The notes: generated by a model from the letters alone, not told the origin. Positions 33,885-45,400 are shown, counted from the first letter of the stretch. The stretch is 64,000 nt of DNA from Macrotis lagotis (GCF_037893015.1 NC_133665.1:108683471-108747470); one strand, 5' to 3'. Program-made: numbers and translations.

Positions 33885-34640
33885 TTTTTTCAGTGAAGGA
33901 TCTAGATTTATTTATTTTATATTATTACAATAATTTTATTATAAGAGTAAACATAAACCCCCCTCCCCCCCCCCCCCAAGAAGATGAGAAACCTCAAGAA
34001 TAGTGAGAGAGAGAAAAAAAAACGTACTTCAGTCTGTGTTCAGATTCCAATGGCTCTGTCTCTGGGGTGAGTTGCTTTCTTTATAAGTCCACCAGAGAAG
34101 TTGCTTCAATATTTTCCCCATAGCTGCTATTACTAACTCTATTTCCTTCTACTCTATTCCTCCCCACTCTCTCTCTCTCCTTTCATCCTGGCCCTGTCCA
34201 AAAGTGTTTTATCTGAGTACCCTCTCCCTCAATCTTCCCTCTCTTCTATCACCTATTCCCCCCTTCCCTCCCGCCATTTCCCTTTATCCTATCCCTTTCT
34301 TCTCATTTTTCTCTAGGGTAAGATAGATTTCTATACCCTATTAAGTGTGTATGTTATTTCCTCCCTGAGCCATTTCTGATGAGAATGAAGGTTCACTCAT
34401 TCCCCCTTGCCTTTGAAAAAGCTTTTTATTGACTCTTATGTGAAATATTTTAGCCCCTTCTTCCTCTCCTTTCCCTTCCTCCCAGTACTTTCCTTTATCA
34501 CCCATTGACTGCATTTTTTTTACTCTATTATACCATTATATTCCTCTCCTTCCTGTGCCCTGTCTATATATGCTCCTTCTAACAGCTCTTATAAATGAGA
34601 ACGTTCATATGAGTTATCAATATCTTCTTCCCGTGCAGGA
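33885..34640 (-). repeat. L1-like C/T-rich dispersed repeat, copy A
   Basis: Shares ordered blocks with 37,500-38,600: TTCAATCTG/TTCAGTCTGTGTTCAGATT, TATTCCTCCCCACTCTCTCT, AGATTTCTATACCC, GAGTGTGT and TTCTGATGAGAATGAA. It is therefore a dispersed element, tentatively an L1 3' region read on the minus strand. Includes a C13 run at 33965-33977. Confidence 0.4.
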
Positions 34641-35042
34641 ATACCAACAGCAGAACATGTATCTTAAACACTACAGACAGACAATGAACTGACACCACCA
34701 TTAAATGAGTGTAGTCTATAGGATCAGACGCCAAGTGTAATTGTGCTTTGCGATCAATGAATCCAAACTGTTTCCTGCCACTTAAACCCATCTTTCTAAT
34801 ACCAATATTTTTCCAATAATGCTGAGAATGGCTGAGAATCATAAGAGACAGGAATAGCAAATAACTAGTACTTTCAAATTTACAAAGTGCTGAGCATATG
34901 TTGCCTCATCTGATCAAATAAATCATAAAACACTTCAATCTCTGAAAACTTAAACTTGTTAGTGAGCCCAAGAATAATACAATAATACAATAATAATTGT
35001 ATAATGGACTTAAGCAGCTACCACATATCACCGAAGGTGATA

Positions 35043-35198
35043 GAGGTGGCTAGGTGGCACAATGGAGAGAGCACGGGCCCTGGAGTCAGGAGTAACTGAG
35101 TTCAAATCTGGCCTCAGACACTTAATAATTACCTAGCTGTGTGGCCTTGGACAAGCCACTTAACCACATTTGCCTTGCAGAAACTAAAAAAAAAAAAG
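35043..35198 (+). repeat. tRNA-derived CORE-SINE (WSINE1-like)
   Basis: Full copy from GAGGTGGCTAGGTGGCACAA to the A-rich tail. The target duplication is unclear. Confidence 0.88.
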
Positions 35199-35435
35199 TG
35201 ACATCATTTACACCATGTATGTCTAGAAAAAAGAGTGGGCTAGTAATAGAACTAGTGAGAGAATAAAAGACGGATGACCCAAATGCTACATTCATATCTA
35301 CAAAATATTATGAAAAAGTGAGGAAAGCTGGATGGCTCTTACATGAAGGACTTATAGGAAGATATAAGTAAAAATTATATGGAATGAGCAAGTTATAATC
35401 TACAACATTTTCTTCTCCATCCCTACCCACTCCCC

Positions 35436-35439
<4 letters not shown>

Positions 35440-35466
<27 letters not shown>

Positions 35467-35470
35467 GCAC
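35440..35470 (+). repeat. (CA)n microsatellite
   Basis: About 14 CA units with a CG interruption near the end. Confidence 0.95.
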
Positions 35471-35589
35471 GAACACTGAAAAGAGAGAAATCAGATTCAT
35501 GGAAATATAGAGATGATGATAGTGTCTATCTTTTCTGCTCTTTTTAAGAATCTTCTTCACAGGAGTTCCACGTTTGAGCTTTGAATATG

Positions 35590-35715
35590 ATTGAAACTTC
35601 TAGAGGTAAAGTGCTTTCCTTAAAACAACCCTATGAGACAGAGGGAATAAGTAGTATTGTCCACATTTTTCAGACAAGGAAAACTGAGGCTCTGAGTAGG
35701 AAATGACTTACTTAC
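35590..35715 (-). repeat. MIR-type SINE remnant
   Basis: AAACAACCCTATGAGACAGA and TTTTCAGACAAGGAAAACTG lines of an antisense MIR. Confidence 0.5.
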
Positions 35716-36599
35716 ATGCCTTCAATACCCAATGAATCCATTACTGTTTTTCTTGGAATAATATATTTTTCCCTTTCATCTTTGCTTTTCAAGTCAAGGA
35801 CAAGGGTCAATAGTATGATGGGGGGGAGGGGGCAGGGGAAGAGGACCATAGGATAGAAAGGAAATTCCTGCACAGAACTCTTTGGAGGGTCAGAAACTAA
35901 TCCCTGCAAAGATCCCTATCAAGTGAAGGAAATATTATTAGTCCCAGAGGTTGTGTGTTTCAGGTTCAAGCTAACTTCTGATCATTGTTTCAATATTGGG
36001 GGGAAGGAGGACCCCAAAACTCTGTATCTGCAGTTTGACTACTTTCCTCTCCAAATACTGACTCCACAATGCAGTTATCAAAGAAAACCCATTATCCAAA
36101 GAGTGGAAAAAGAGAAATCAAAGAAAATAAATATCAAACAATAAAGAAGGATCTCTCCATTGGGAGAGACATAACTCAACCAAGGAAAAAACCTACATCT
36201 CACTCCAAGGGAAAGTTTCTAATGGTGCAAATTGAGAATGGGTTCATAATGGAGACTGTCAATTCTTCTCATATTAGCTTCTTTCTAGAATCTTTTTCCT
36301 TTGGCAACCTGGAAGGGGGGTTAAATTCAAATTTTCTCAAATCTGGGAAGTCAAAAGCACCCAAAGTCTGAAAAGACTCAAATTCAAATGTTTGGAAAAG
36401 ACCAAAGAGCTCTCCCACTCTCACCAGCTCTGCCTTGCCCTTCACATAGAGCAGGACATTCATCTCCACCCATGAGGAGAGAGTACTAAACCAATGGGCA
36501 TTGGAACTGAGGCTACAATAGTAATTGCTAAAGAAATGCTTGCGGACTTGCTTATTGACTGAACAGTATTTCCTCCATAATGATGTTGGTCATCCAGCC

Positions 36600-36860
36600 T
36601 CTATTTTAAACATCTAGTGCTGCTGCCACTACTATTACCAAAAACAACCCATTCTGCTTTGGAACAGATACGATTTTTTTTTTTTTACATCAAGCCTATA
36701 TCTCTGCAATTTTCACACATTCCTTTTAGCTTTTCCCTCTGTGGCAAAGTAGAACAAGTGGAATGCCATCCATTTCTCACAATAGACCTCCAAATATTTG
36801 AAGACAAGTATCATATCTATAATAGAGCTCTTCTTTTTTTTCAATTTTTGAATACAGCTA
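36600..36860. repeat. CR1/L3-clade LINE remnant
   Basis: CATCAAGCCTATATCTCTGC, GGCAAAGTAGAACAAGTGGA and ATATTTGAAGACAAGTATCA follow the order of the CR1/L3 tail. Confidence 0.5.
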
Positions 36861-37329
36861 ATGCTATTTAATGCAAAAGGTGGGGGGTGGGAAGATGAGC
36901 TAAAAGAAGATAAATTGGGGTTTTTTTCCCCCCACTAAAATGTTTAGCACCACAAAAGCAAAAGAGAACCAATCCATATGCAAGTAGTCAACTTCTAAAT
37001 CATAGGATATTCCAACAGTTCATCACACCTAGAAAAGCTAGCCTTGAAAATAGTAGGGACTTAAAAGATGTTTGTTGAATTCAATGAAATCACAATCTAT
37101 AAATCATGACAGAGGAAAGTTTACAATTGGATCTCCTACATAATATTTCACCCTTTTCTAGTGTTATGCTGGTAAGTGTTTAACAACCTGCTCTATAGAA
37201 AAAGAAAAAAGTATGTGGAACAAACTTTAAACTGCATTATCAACATTTTCTCCATTATATTCTTAAGTCTAGACAATCAACAAAACATTAAATCCAGCCT
37301 GATGTCTAGCATTTACCAATTTCTTTATT

Positions 37330-38300
37330 ATTTCATTTTTCCCTAATTATATGTAAAAATAATTTTTGACATTCATCTTTAAAAACTTTGAATTGAAAAT
37401 TCTCTCCATTCCTCCTTCCCCACCCCTTTCATTGAAAAAGCAAGTAATTTGATATAGGTTATACATGTGTAGTCATGCATATTTCCATATTAGTCATGTT
37501 GTGAAAGAAAACAGACCCCCCCCCAAAAAAAAACCTCAAGAAAAATAAATTTTAAAAAGTTTGCTTCAATCTGTATTTAGATACCCTCAGTTCTTTGCCT
37601 GGAAATGGACACTTTTCATCATAAATCCTTCTGAGTTGTCTAGGATTATTGTATTGCTGAGAATAGCTAAATCACTTGTAGCTGAACATCCTGCAATATT
37701 TCTGTTACTTTGAACACAGTACATTTCACTTTGCATCAGCTCATTTCTTTCCAGAATTTTTTGAAAGAATTCTGCCCATCATTTCTTATTGCACAATAGT
37801 TTTCCATCATATTAACATACCACATTTTGTTCAGCTATTTCCCAATTGATGGACATCTCTTCAATTTCCAATTCTTTGCCACCAGAAAAGATCTGCTATA
37901 AACATTTTTGTCCTTTTCCTTTTTGTTTTTTCTCTCTTTTTCCATACAGACCTAGTAGTGGTATTTCTAGATTAAATAGAATGCATGGGTTTATATTTGG
38001 GCAAGTTCCAAATTGCTCTATGAGTTCACAACTCAGCCGACATTAAAGTCTTATTTTTCCCTGCATCCCCCTCCAGTATCTGTCATTATCCTTTTCAGTT
38101 CTATTACCTCAAAATTATTTTAATTTGCACTTCTCCAATAAAGTGATTTAGAGCATTTTTTCCATATGGCTATAGATAGCTTCAATTACTTCATCTGAAA
38201 ACTGTCCATATCTTTCAAACATTTAGGGAATGACTTATTTTTATAGACTTAACTCAGTTCTTTTTATATTTCAGAAATGAGGCCTTTATTGGAAAAACTG
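37330..38300 (-). mobile_element. L1 ORF2 C-terminus and 3' region remnant
   Basis: Antisense L1 text: TTAGTCATGTTGTGAAAGAA, GCACAATAGTTTTCCATCAT, TCCCAATTGATGGACATCTC, ACCTAGTAGTGGTATTTCTA and TTTTAATTTGCACTTCTCCA. These lines correspond to the end of L1 ORF2 and its 3' part read backwards. Truncated and diverged. Confidence 0.55.
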
Positions 38301-38610
38301 TATTTCTCTCCATTCTTTCCCAGCCGCTTTTATTCCATTCCCTCTCTCTTTTCACCCTATCCCTCCTCAAAGTGTTTTTTGGTTCCTACTACTCCTTCCC
38401 AATTAGCCCTCCCTTTTATCACCCTGCCCTACTCTTATCACTTCTCCCTATTTTCCTGTAGAGTTAGATTTCTATACCCAGTTGAGTGTGTTTATTCTTC
38501 CCTATTTGAGTTAATTCTGATGAATAAAGTTCACTCACTCCCTCCCCCCTCACCTGTCCCCTCTTCCCCTTCAATCTCTTCTTTAGAAGCAGTTCATGTC
38601 TTTCTATAAG
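38300..38610 (-). repeat. L1-like C/T-rich dispersed repeat, copy B
   Basis: Second copy of the block series described at 33,885-34,640 (CCCTCTCTCTTTTCACCCTA, AGATTTCTATACCCAGTTGA, TTCTGATGAATAAAG). It directly continues the L1 fragment to its left. Confidence 0.4.
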
Positions 38611-39201
38611 TCTATAGATCTCCATATCTCCAATCCCCTCACCATCTTAGTCAACTTTCTTTAGACCTCCTACAACTTATCTGCACACTTCCTGAAATGT
38701 GGCCCCCAAACCTAAATGCTCCTCCAAATGTGGTTTAACTATGGCACGTGAGATCATCAGCTCCCTGCATCTGAACGACTCAGTTAATGCAGCTTAAGAC
38801 TGAATTCATTCCCTAATTTTGGTCTGTTATGTCATATAGTCCCTAAACCCACATTTCTCTTCCACACAACGATTAGGTAGCCACACCTTTGAATCCAGGT
38901 ATAAGAATTATAACTATCCCCATCAGCTTGTGCCTGGAAGATTGAAATAGGAAGGGGTTGGATAAGACACTATAAATATTTCAAATTAAGTCTCTCTCTG
39001 ATTGGCTGATAACTTTCTTTAAACTGATTTTCTTGCTGTTCCTCACAAACAACATTCCCTCTTTACATCTTTTGTACAGTCTTTTCCTTGGGCCTGGAAA
39101 CACTCTCCTCACTTCCACCCCTAAAAATCTTTTCTTTCCTTCAAAGTTCAAATTTAAGTACCACCACATGAAGATTCCCAATTCTCTCCAAATCCTATTA
39201 T

Positions 39202-39226
39202 ACACACACACACACACACACACACA
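39202..39226 (+). repeat. (CA)n microsatellite
   Basis: About 12 CA units, 23 bp before a (TG)n tract. Confidence 0.96.
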
Positions 39227-39249
39227 AATTTTGTATTTGTATTTGCCTC

Positions 39250-39282
<33 letters not shown>

Positions 39283-39288
39283 TGTGTA
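39250..39288 (+). repeat. (TG)n microsatellite
   Basis: About 19 TG units with one TA interruption. With the CA tract just upstream it forms an inverted pair able to fold into a hairpin. Confidence 0.96.
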
Positions 39289-39329
39289 TCTCTGTTTCTA
39301 TCTCTCCCTCTGTAAATATGTGTGTATAT

Positions 39330-39410
39330 TTTCCCCAATGGAATATAAAATCCTTAAGAGCAGTTTTGCCTGTGTCCCCAGTACCTGGAAGAGTGACTGG
39401 CATATAATGA
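39330..39410 (+). repeat. L2 3' end remnant
   Basis: GGAATATAAAATCCTTAAGA then CAGTACCTGGAAGAGTGACT, a sense-oriented terminal block. Confidence 0.4.
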
Positions 39411-39635
39411 CATCTTTTGCTTGTTTATTGAATTATCTTACTAAGTTTGGCCCATTTTTCTAGCCTAAATAGATCTTTTTTGGATCCTGTCTCTACTGTC
39501 CATATTATTTAGCCCTCCCAGGTTTGCAATGTCTATAAATCAAATAAGCCTACCATCTATGTAAACATCTAAGTTCCTATTAAAAACCTTAGGCAATAAA
39601 AGATCAAACACAACTCCCTAGAGACCTCCCTCTAA

Positions 39636-39810
39636 CAAAGGTTCTTAACTTTTTTTGGATGTCATGGGCCCATTTTGGCAGTCTCATGTAACTATGAGCC
39701 CCTTCTCAGAATAATGTGTTTAAAATGCATAAAATAAAATACATAGGATTTCACTGGAATGAAATAGATATCAAAATATTATTTTAAAGTACCCAGGTTA
39801 AGAACCCTTG
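39636..39810. mobile_element. hAT-type MITE
   Basis: About 175 bp with terminal inverted repeats CAAAGGTTCTTAAC and GTTAAGAACCCTTG. Direct CTCTAA flanks (39630-39635 and 39811-39816) are a probable part of the target duplication. No coding capacity. Confidence 0.65.
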
Positions 39811-39849
39811 CTCTAAGTTGACATCCATCCATCCCAGTAATTTAATCAT

Positions 39850-39998
39850 TTTTTTTAGGTTTTTGAAGGCAAATGGGGTTAAGTGGCTTGCCCAAGGCCA
39901 CACGGCTAGGTAATTATTAAGTGTCTGAGGCTGGGTTTGAACCCAGGTACTCCTGACTCATGGGCTGGTGCTCTATCCACTGTGCCACCTAACTGCCC
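39850..39998 (-). repeat. tRNA-derived CORE-SINE (WSINE1-like)
   Basis: Antisense copy from TTTTTTTTAGGTTTTTGAAG to CACCTAACTGCCC, inserted in the CR1/L3 remnant. Confidence 0.9.
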
Positions 39999-40722
39999 AA
40001 TTAAATCAATTCTTAATCTACCTATCATCTTTTCCAATTCTTTCTTACTCTCAAGAATGTGTAATACTTTACCAAATGATTTCCCTAAATCTAGGTAGAA
40101 GAGAATCTATTCTCCCCATCAGTGTAGTAAATATAACCTTTTTCTTGATAAAACAATATTGGATCTTACTAATTAATATTTCTGGTTCCAAAAGCCCACA
40201 AATCATTTTGTTAATGTTCTAGAATTTTGCCAATAAAGGTTCACTATTCCATTGTTTAAAGATTATGCTAACACTTCCCTGTTCTGAGATCAGTGACAGG
40301 GGTATTAGCAGTCAGTTCTTTCAGTATCTTGAGTCACTGGTTTTGGGGGTCTAAAAACTTAAATTCACTTTTCCTCCTCTGTCCCCCAAATGACTTTGTG
40401 AGTCTGGGGAATTCTGAGGTCTCATCAGGGGTCTCACTGTTGGCCCAAATTGGCACTAATATTAGCAGCAGAAGTTGGTTTTTAAAAAAAGCAACCTTGA
40501 GATGAGTTTGCCAAGGTGCCAATCCTCAGGTGCCAGGAGAAGAGGCTTCATGAAGACTCCAGAATGGAAAAAGGTCTTCCAGAAACCAGGAATTGTGAAG
40601 TTGTGAGCTTGTCCTTTGGCTGTTTGTGTTCTCTACACACGGGCCTCACTACCCTCATATTCTAAGTCTAACCCAGTCTGTCTATGGATCTGATACAGAC
40701 AGGGAAAGAGTGTATCCCTCTT

Positions 40723-40738
40723 GGGGGGGGGGGGGGGG
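40723..40738 (+). repeat. G16 homopolymer
   Basis: Perfect run of about 16 G upstream of the MANF CpG island. Confidence 0.95.
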
Positions 40739-41427
40739 AGATGTTCTTGTAACTACTACAGTTTTTGCTAAATCTCCTTAGTAGGTACCCTCCTTTCCTA
40801 AAAGCTAATTGAGGCTACTGGCTGAATGGAAACTGTCTCAACACTAGAATACTAGATAATACTAGAAACTCAGTCAGAGGACTGAGGGCTGCGGGGTGCA
40901 GGCGGCCTGTCAGGGCCAGTGTTGAAAAGCGCCCCTGATGGAAATGTTACAGGAGAAATCATCTTTAGCAATTAGGTTGAGCCCTAACGTTATTATCTCT
41001 TAGAAACAAGGACCGTTTTTTAAAACGTTGGAAATTAGCCTCGACTCTGCCAGGGAAGCTGGAGCAATGGTCAACGAGGCAGAGGAAAGTCCGGGCAGGG
41101 GCACTGTGGTGGGGGGCGAGGGGTGGGAAGGCCAAGGAGCTCAGGCCCCGCTGCTGCGTGGGGCAAAGAAATGCTCTTGAGGGACAAGATGGAGCTGTGA
41201 CATCTGTGGGCGGCGCGGCGCCTGGGCCAAGAAGGGCCCGGAGGGGAGAGAGCCGAGCCCGGCGGGCCGCCGCTGTAGGGGAGGGTCCTCGGGGGGCCCC
41301 CAGCACGGCTTATGGGGCGCACTCGGGAAATGAGGGGTGACGTCGGAGGCGCCCGGAGAGAGGCCTGGGCTTGGCAGCCGCTGGAGCGGCCGCCTTGTCG
41401 GAGGGACAGTCCAGAAGCCCCGAGCTC

Positions 41428-41478
41428 CGGGGCGGCCCTGACGGCTCCGGGGCGGCCCTGACGGCTCCGGGGCGGCCC
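41428..41478 (+). repeat. 20-bp GC tandem repeat
   Basis: About 2.5 units of GGCTCCGGGGCGGCCCTGAC. Confidence 0.9.
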
Positions 41479-41537
41479 CGGCCTCGGCCTCGGGAGGCCC
41501 GTCCGGCCTCGGGGCCGCGTGGCCCCGGAGGAGCAGG

Positions 41538-41621
41538 CGAGGCGGGCCCGGCGCGGCCCCGGGGGAGCGGGCGAGGCGGGCCCGGCGCGGCCCCAGGGGA
41601 GCGGGCGAGGCGGGCCGGGCT
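41538..41621 (+). repeat. 34-bp GC tandem repeat
   Basis: Units starting CGAGGCGGGCCCGGC at 41538, 41572 and 41606 (period 34 bp). The last one is partial. Confidence 0.9.
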
Positions 41622-41748
41622 GGGGCTGGGGCTAGACCGGAGGGGCTGGGCCGGCCTCGGCTTCCCCGCGTGCATTTGCAGGTAAGGAGGCGGAGGCCGG
41701 GCCTGCGCGCCGCTGGCTTTTTGCTCTTCATTTACACGGTCATGGCTC

Positions 41749-41825
41749 GGGGCAGCTGGGGCCGGGGCCGGGGCCGGGGCCGGGGCCGGGGGGCCCGAGT
41801 TCAGACCCGGCCTGGGACACTTCAC
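41749..41825 (+). repeat. GGGGCC hexanucleotide tract in a possible SINE remnant
   Basis: Five GGGGCC units (41758-41787). The left flank GGGGCAGCTGGG resembles the SINE start, and the right flank (41797-41824, GAGTTCAGACCCGGCCTGGG then ACACTTCA) resembles the SINE segment GAGTTCAAATCCGGCCTCAG plus ACACTTAA. I infer a GC-shifted SINE in whose middle the hexanucleotide repeat arose. The tract itself is certain, its origin is not. Confidence 0.5.
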
Positions 41826-42057
41826 ACCGGCCCGGCGGAACCCGCCGCCTGGAGAAAACTGAAATAACAGTAAAGCCAGGAGACCCAGCGCGGCGGGGCC
41901 GCGGCAGGCGGGAGGGGCAGCGTCCCCGGAGCCCGAGAGCCGACCCCGCAGCGGGGGCACCGAGGCGCGGGGCGGGGCCGGGCCGGCCCACGGGGCCCGA
42001 GGCCGAGTTCCTGGGCCTCGGCCCTCGAGCCCCGGGCCCGCCGCGCTTCGGGCCGCC

Positions 42058-42074
42058 GGCCGCCAGGGGGCGCC
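42058..42074 (+). promoter_or_regulatory. CTCF-like site upstream of MANF
   Basis: GGCCGCCAGGGGGCGCC matches the core of the CTCF consensus. The same core recurs at 53187 beside RBM15B. Confidence 0.55.
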
Positions 42075-42224
42075 GCCTCCGAGCTGGCCCTCTCCGACAC
42101 GGCGGCCCCCCCCGGGCCAGTTCCGCTTCCGGAAGGCCGGCGGGCCAAACCGCCGCTCGGCCCGGCTCCCGCCCTCCTTCAATCAGAGGCCGCCAACTGT
42201 CCCGGGCGGAGAGCCGGTGGCGGC

Positions 42225-42411
42225 GTCCGCCAATGAGAGAAGGCGTCGTGGAGCCGCCCGTCTGGGTCCCGCGGGGCTCGACCAATGAGAGAGCCGCGCG
42301 TCGGGGAGAGCCGAGGGCGGCGGCCAATGGGGTGCGGCGGCGGCGCCGGAGCCGGCGCTCGGAGAAGCCCCGGCTGCCGGGAGCGGCTCAGTCCGGCGGC
42401 GGCGCGGCAGG
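42225..42411 (+). promoter_or_regulatory. MANF: MANF core promoter with three CCAAT boxes
   Basis: CCAAT pentamers at 42230, 42282 and 42324 are all in forward orientation, the first two as CCAATGAGAGA. They lie 88-182 bp before the ATG. NF-Y binding is inferred from the motif. No TATA box is visible. MANF is known to be induced by ER stress, but I did not find a perfect ERSE. Confidence 0.6.
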
Positions 42412-42499
42412 ATGTGGGCCACTCGCGGGCTGGCCGTGGCGCTGGCCCTGGCGGTGCTGCCGGCGGGGAGCCGGGCCCTGCGGCCGGGGGACTGCGAAG
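42412..42499 (+). CDS. MANF: MANF exon 1 coding part
   Basis: Encodes the signal peptide [20 protein letters not shown]... and the first cysteine (GDCE), ending in phase 1 at a GTGAGG donor. Confidence 0.95.
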
Positions 42500-45400
42500 G
42501 TGAGGCCCGCGGAGGCGGGGGCCGAGGCCCGGGGCCGGCCGGGGGTGGGGGAGCGGCGGCGGAGTGCGTCCGCGGGAACGCGCGGGGCCCAGGAGCCGGG
42601 GTCGGGAGGGGGAGGCCGGGAGCGAGCCGCCTGCCCCGGGCGGGGGTCCCCCGAAGCCCCCTCCGCTTTACTTTGTCGTCGGGCCCGGCCCGGGGCCCCG
42701 CAGGCGGGGGCTCCGAGCAGCGCGGGGCCGGGCCCGGCCTCACCGCCCCCCGGAGCCGGCCGGGCCGCGCCGCCAGCCTGGTCACTGCCCGACTCGGGCC
42801 CGGAGCTCAGGCCCCCGGGCCAGCCTGGTGCCCAGGATGGGCCGGGTGGCACAGCCATTGCTCGGGACCCGCTCCTGTCGGGAAAACCAAACTGATGCCT
42901 AGTTAGCCTAAAGGCTATTATCATGCTCCCCAAAAACCCATTCTGCTCGCCTCTTTGGGCAGGTCTCTTGTGTTTCTAGTCTGTTCTATTAGCCCTCTGA
43001 ACCATTTCCACATCGGGAGGACTTTGGGGTTGCCTGTGGCCTCCACTCACGGGGCTGGCACCCTGGTTCAGGTACCCATGGCCACAGTGACCTCGTCCTC
43101 TGTCCCCCCAGTTCCCGTTCCTCTCAGCCGCCACCAGCTACCAGTGTGATACCTCTTTTAAAGCACAGGTTTTCCCGAATAAGGAATCGACAAGAACCTA
43201 TAAAGCACCTTCAATGGGCCAAGTATTATGCCAAGCATTAAAGGCAGGTAGAAATATTCTCCAATTCTGTTAGAGATGTTTATACATCTAGTTAGATTGT
43301 GTGTAGGTATGTATACATGCACATATATATGAATACATGTTGGGGAAGGAGTGACTTCCTGTAGGAGTACTGTGAGATGTAATGAGTCGAGAAGTGCCTA
43401 TCAGGGGTTTGATATTGTCTAATAGTGTTATTTTAAAAGCATTTTACAGTCTGACTCCAAACTGTCTGTCTAGGCTCAATTCACATGACTCCTCCTCCTG
43501 CACCCAACTGACTTGACTTTCGGCCGCACACCACCCACGTGCGGCAGTCCCTCTCTGGCATCTCTGCTCCCCCTCCCCAGGGCCCAGAATTACTTTATAT
43601 TTTGTATTAAGTTAAATGTATCCATACTTCTCCATCAAGCTCCTTGGGGGCAGACAATAATGTTGATTAACTTCAATGGTGTAAATTTGGACAGACCTCT
43701 CCTGCAATCTGAGCTTCAGTTTCCTAATCTGTAAAACAAGGAGGAAGGGTGGGAAAAGAGAGAAGATTGCACTCCTACAAGTGGCTAATACTTAATTCTG
43801 AAAGAAAAGTTTGTGATAGGGGCAGCTAGGTGGCACAGTGGATAGAGCACCAGCCCTGGAGTCAGGAGTACCTGAGTTCAAATGCGGCCTCAGACACTTA
43901 ATCATTACCTAGCTGTGTAGCCTTGGGGGGAGGGGGGGAAGGTTTGTAATAAGCAAAAAATATCCAGTTGATGGAAGAGAACCTCATCACCAAATCTGCA
44001 GGGCTAAGTTATTAGGATATTTATACACCTCTGATGCATTGTTTGGTTTAGATAATCTTTTTTGCACAGAAATTATTCAAGGCCAAGCAAGCCATCCTAA
44101 GTGTAGGCATATCAGGCAGCCAAATGGACCCCTGTCCCCAAATATAACTTTCCATATTAGTACTTAGAATGCCACATTCCTTTGGATAGACTTCCTTCCA
44201 GGAAACCCATGTTTAAAATGTAAATATAGGAATAATTTTAACACTCAATACAGCATAGATTACCAGGTTAACTATCATATGTGGCAGAGTGGAAAGTTCA
44301 TAAGTGAGCTGTAACTCTTCCATTGATTAAAATCAGGACCTATACATCTGCTGATCAGTTAGAAAGTCTAATGTTAAAAAAAATTGTAACTAGTCCTTAG
44401 AAGGCAAGTCTCTTGATATTTTTTTCAGGATATTTGAAATTCACCTGGGTGGGTGTGATTGCTATAATTTTCCTCCCCCCCCTTTTTTTTATAGTATGCG
44501 TTTCTTTTCTGGGAAAATTTTACCAAGACCTTAAAGACAGAGATGTCACATTTTCCCCAAGCAGCATTGAAAATGAGCTTATGAAGTTTTGCAATGATGC
44601 AAAAGGAAAAGAAAATCGTTTGGTGAGTAAATGCCATTCTCTAGATGGATTTGTCAAAAAAGTTTTCTCTCATTGTTGAAGGCAGACCTGGTGTAAGAAG
44701 TTAATCTGTGCTCATTAGGTTCAGCTTTAACCAACTCAGTTGGTTTACCAACTCTCTTTCTTCCCATAGTTCTTATCACCCAGCATTCTAGGCCTGGAAT
44801 AAACATCTGTAACTTCAAACAACTTCTAGGAAATGTTATATATACTGTCAGAATGGGTGTATTCAATTATCTGCAGGTGAAAAGTGTTTGGAAAGAAAAG
44901 TTAGACTTCAGTTCCTTTTGGAGATCTGCTTGTTAAAAGTGAATGATTGTGACTTGAGAAATTCCATCTAGGACAAAGCAGATACCAGAATAACTCGGGC
45001 AGAGTAATCTTTCCCTACCCCTCTGTTAAATTATCTCCTATGTATCGTAGATGTAATTTGCTGTATCCATGCTTGTTTGCATATTGTCTCCTCTATTGGA
45101 TTATAAACTCCTTGAGAGCAGGGACTGCCTTTTATCTTTCCATCTTTCCTTATATCTGCAGCACTTAGCATAGCACTCAGGCACCCATGTGGGCACTTAA
45201 TAAATGTTACTTGACTGGCTTCTGTAAGAGTAATTGTCCTACCCAGAATATCAAAACTGAACAGTGCAGAACAAGTGACCAATCTTGAGGCTCTCAGATT
45301 TCAGTAGTTTTTGCTCAAATTTATGTCAGAAGGTTCTTAGGTGATTGTTCTTTCTTCCTCCAGTGCTATTACATTGGAGCCACCAGTGACGCTGCCACCA

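Larger units (their letters stand above)
38640..40330. repeat. CR1/L3-clade LINE 3' region, interrupted twice
   Basis: Ordered CR1/L3 tail lines: AAATGTGGTTTAACTATGGC, TTTTTTGGATCCTGTCTCTA, CCCTCCCAGGTTTGCAATGT, AAGTTGACATCCATCCATCC and AAATGATTTCCCTAAATCTA. It is interrupted by microsatellite/L2-like DNA, a MITE (39,636) and a SINE (39,850). Confidence 0.5.
25061..40860. other. intergenic region DOCK3-MANF
   Basis: No gene recognised. The interval is dominated by old LINE and SINE debris, each element listed separately. Unassigned gaps include 32,040-32,520, 34,870-35,040 and 35,910-36,600. Confidence 0.6.
41140..42880. promoter_or_regulatory. CpG island over MANF promoter and first exon
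   Basis: Abrupt change from AT-rich DNA to very GC- and CpG-rich sequence. It holds short GC minisatellites, a GGGGCC tract, a CTCF-like site, three CCAAT boxes and MANF exon 1. Many open frames on both strands here are composition artefacts. Confidence 0.9.

Noticed and set aside
33885-34640. A possible LTR, because C/T-rich blocks recur at 38,300-38,600
   Set aside because: No paired ends, no target duplication and no retroviral coding signal. One copy continues an L1 ORF2 end, so an L1-type origin fits better.
42225-42411. ER-stress response element (CCAAT-N9-CCACG or ATTGG-N-CCACG) in the MANF promoter
   Set aside because: CCAAT boxes and one CGTGG (42247) are present, but spacing and orientation do not match either consensus.
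41141-42895. Several frames of 100-290 codons on both strands around the MANF first exon
   Set aside because: CpG-island composition artefacts. Only the exon-1 frame at 42412 continues into a known protein.
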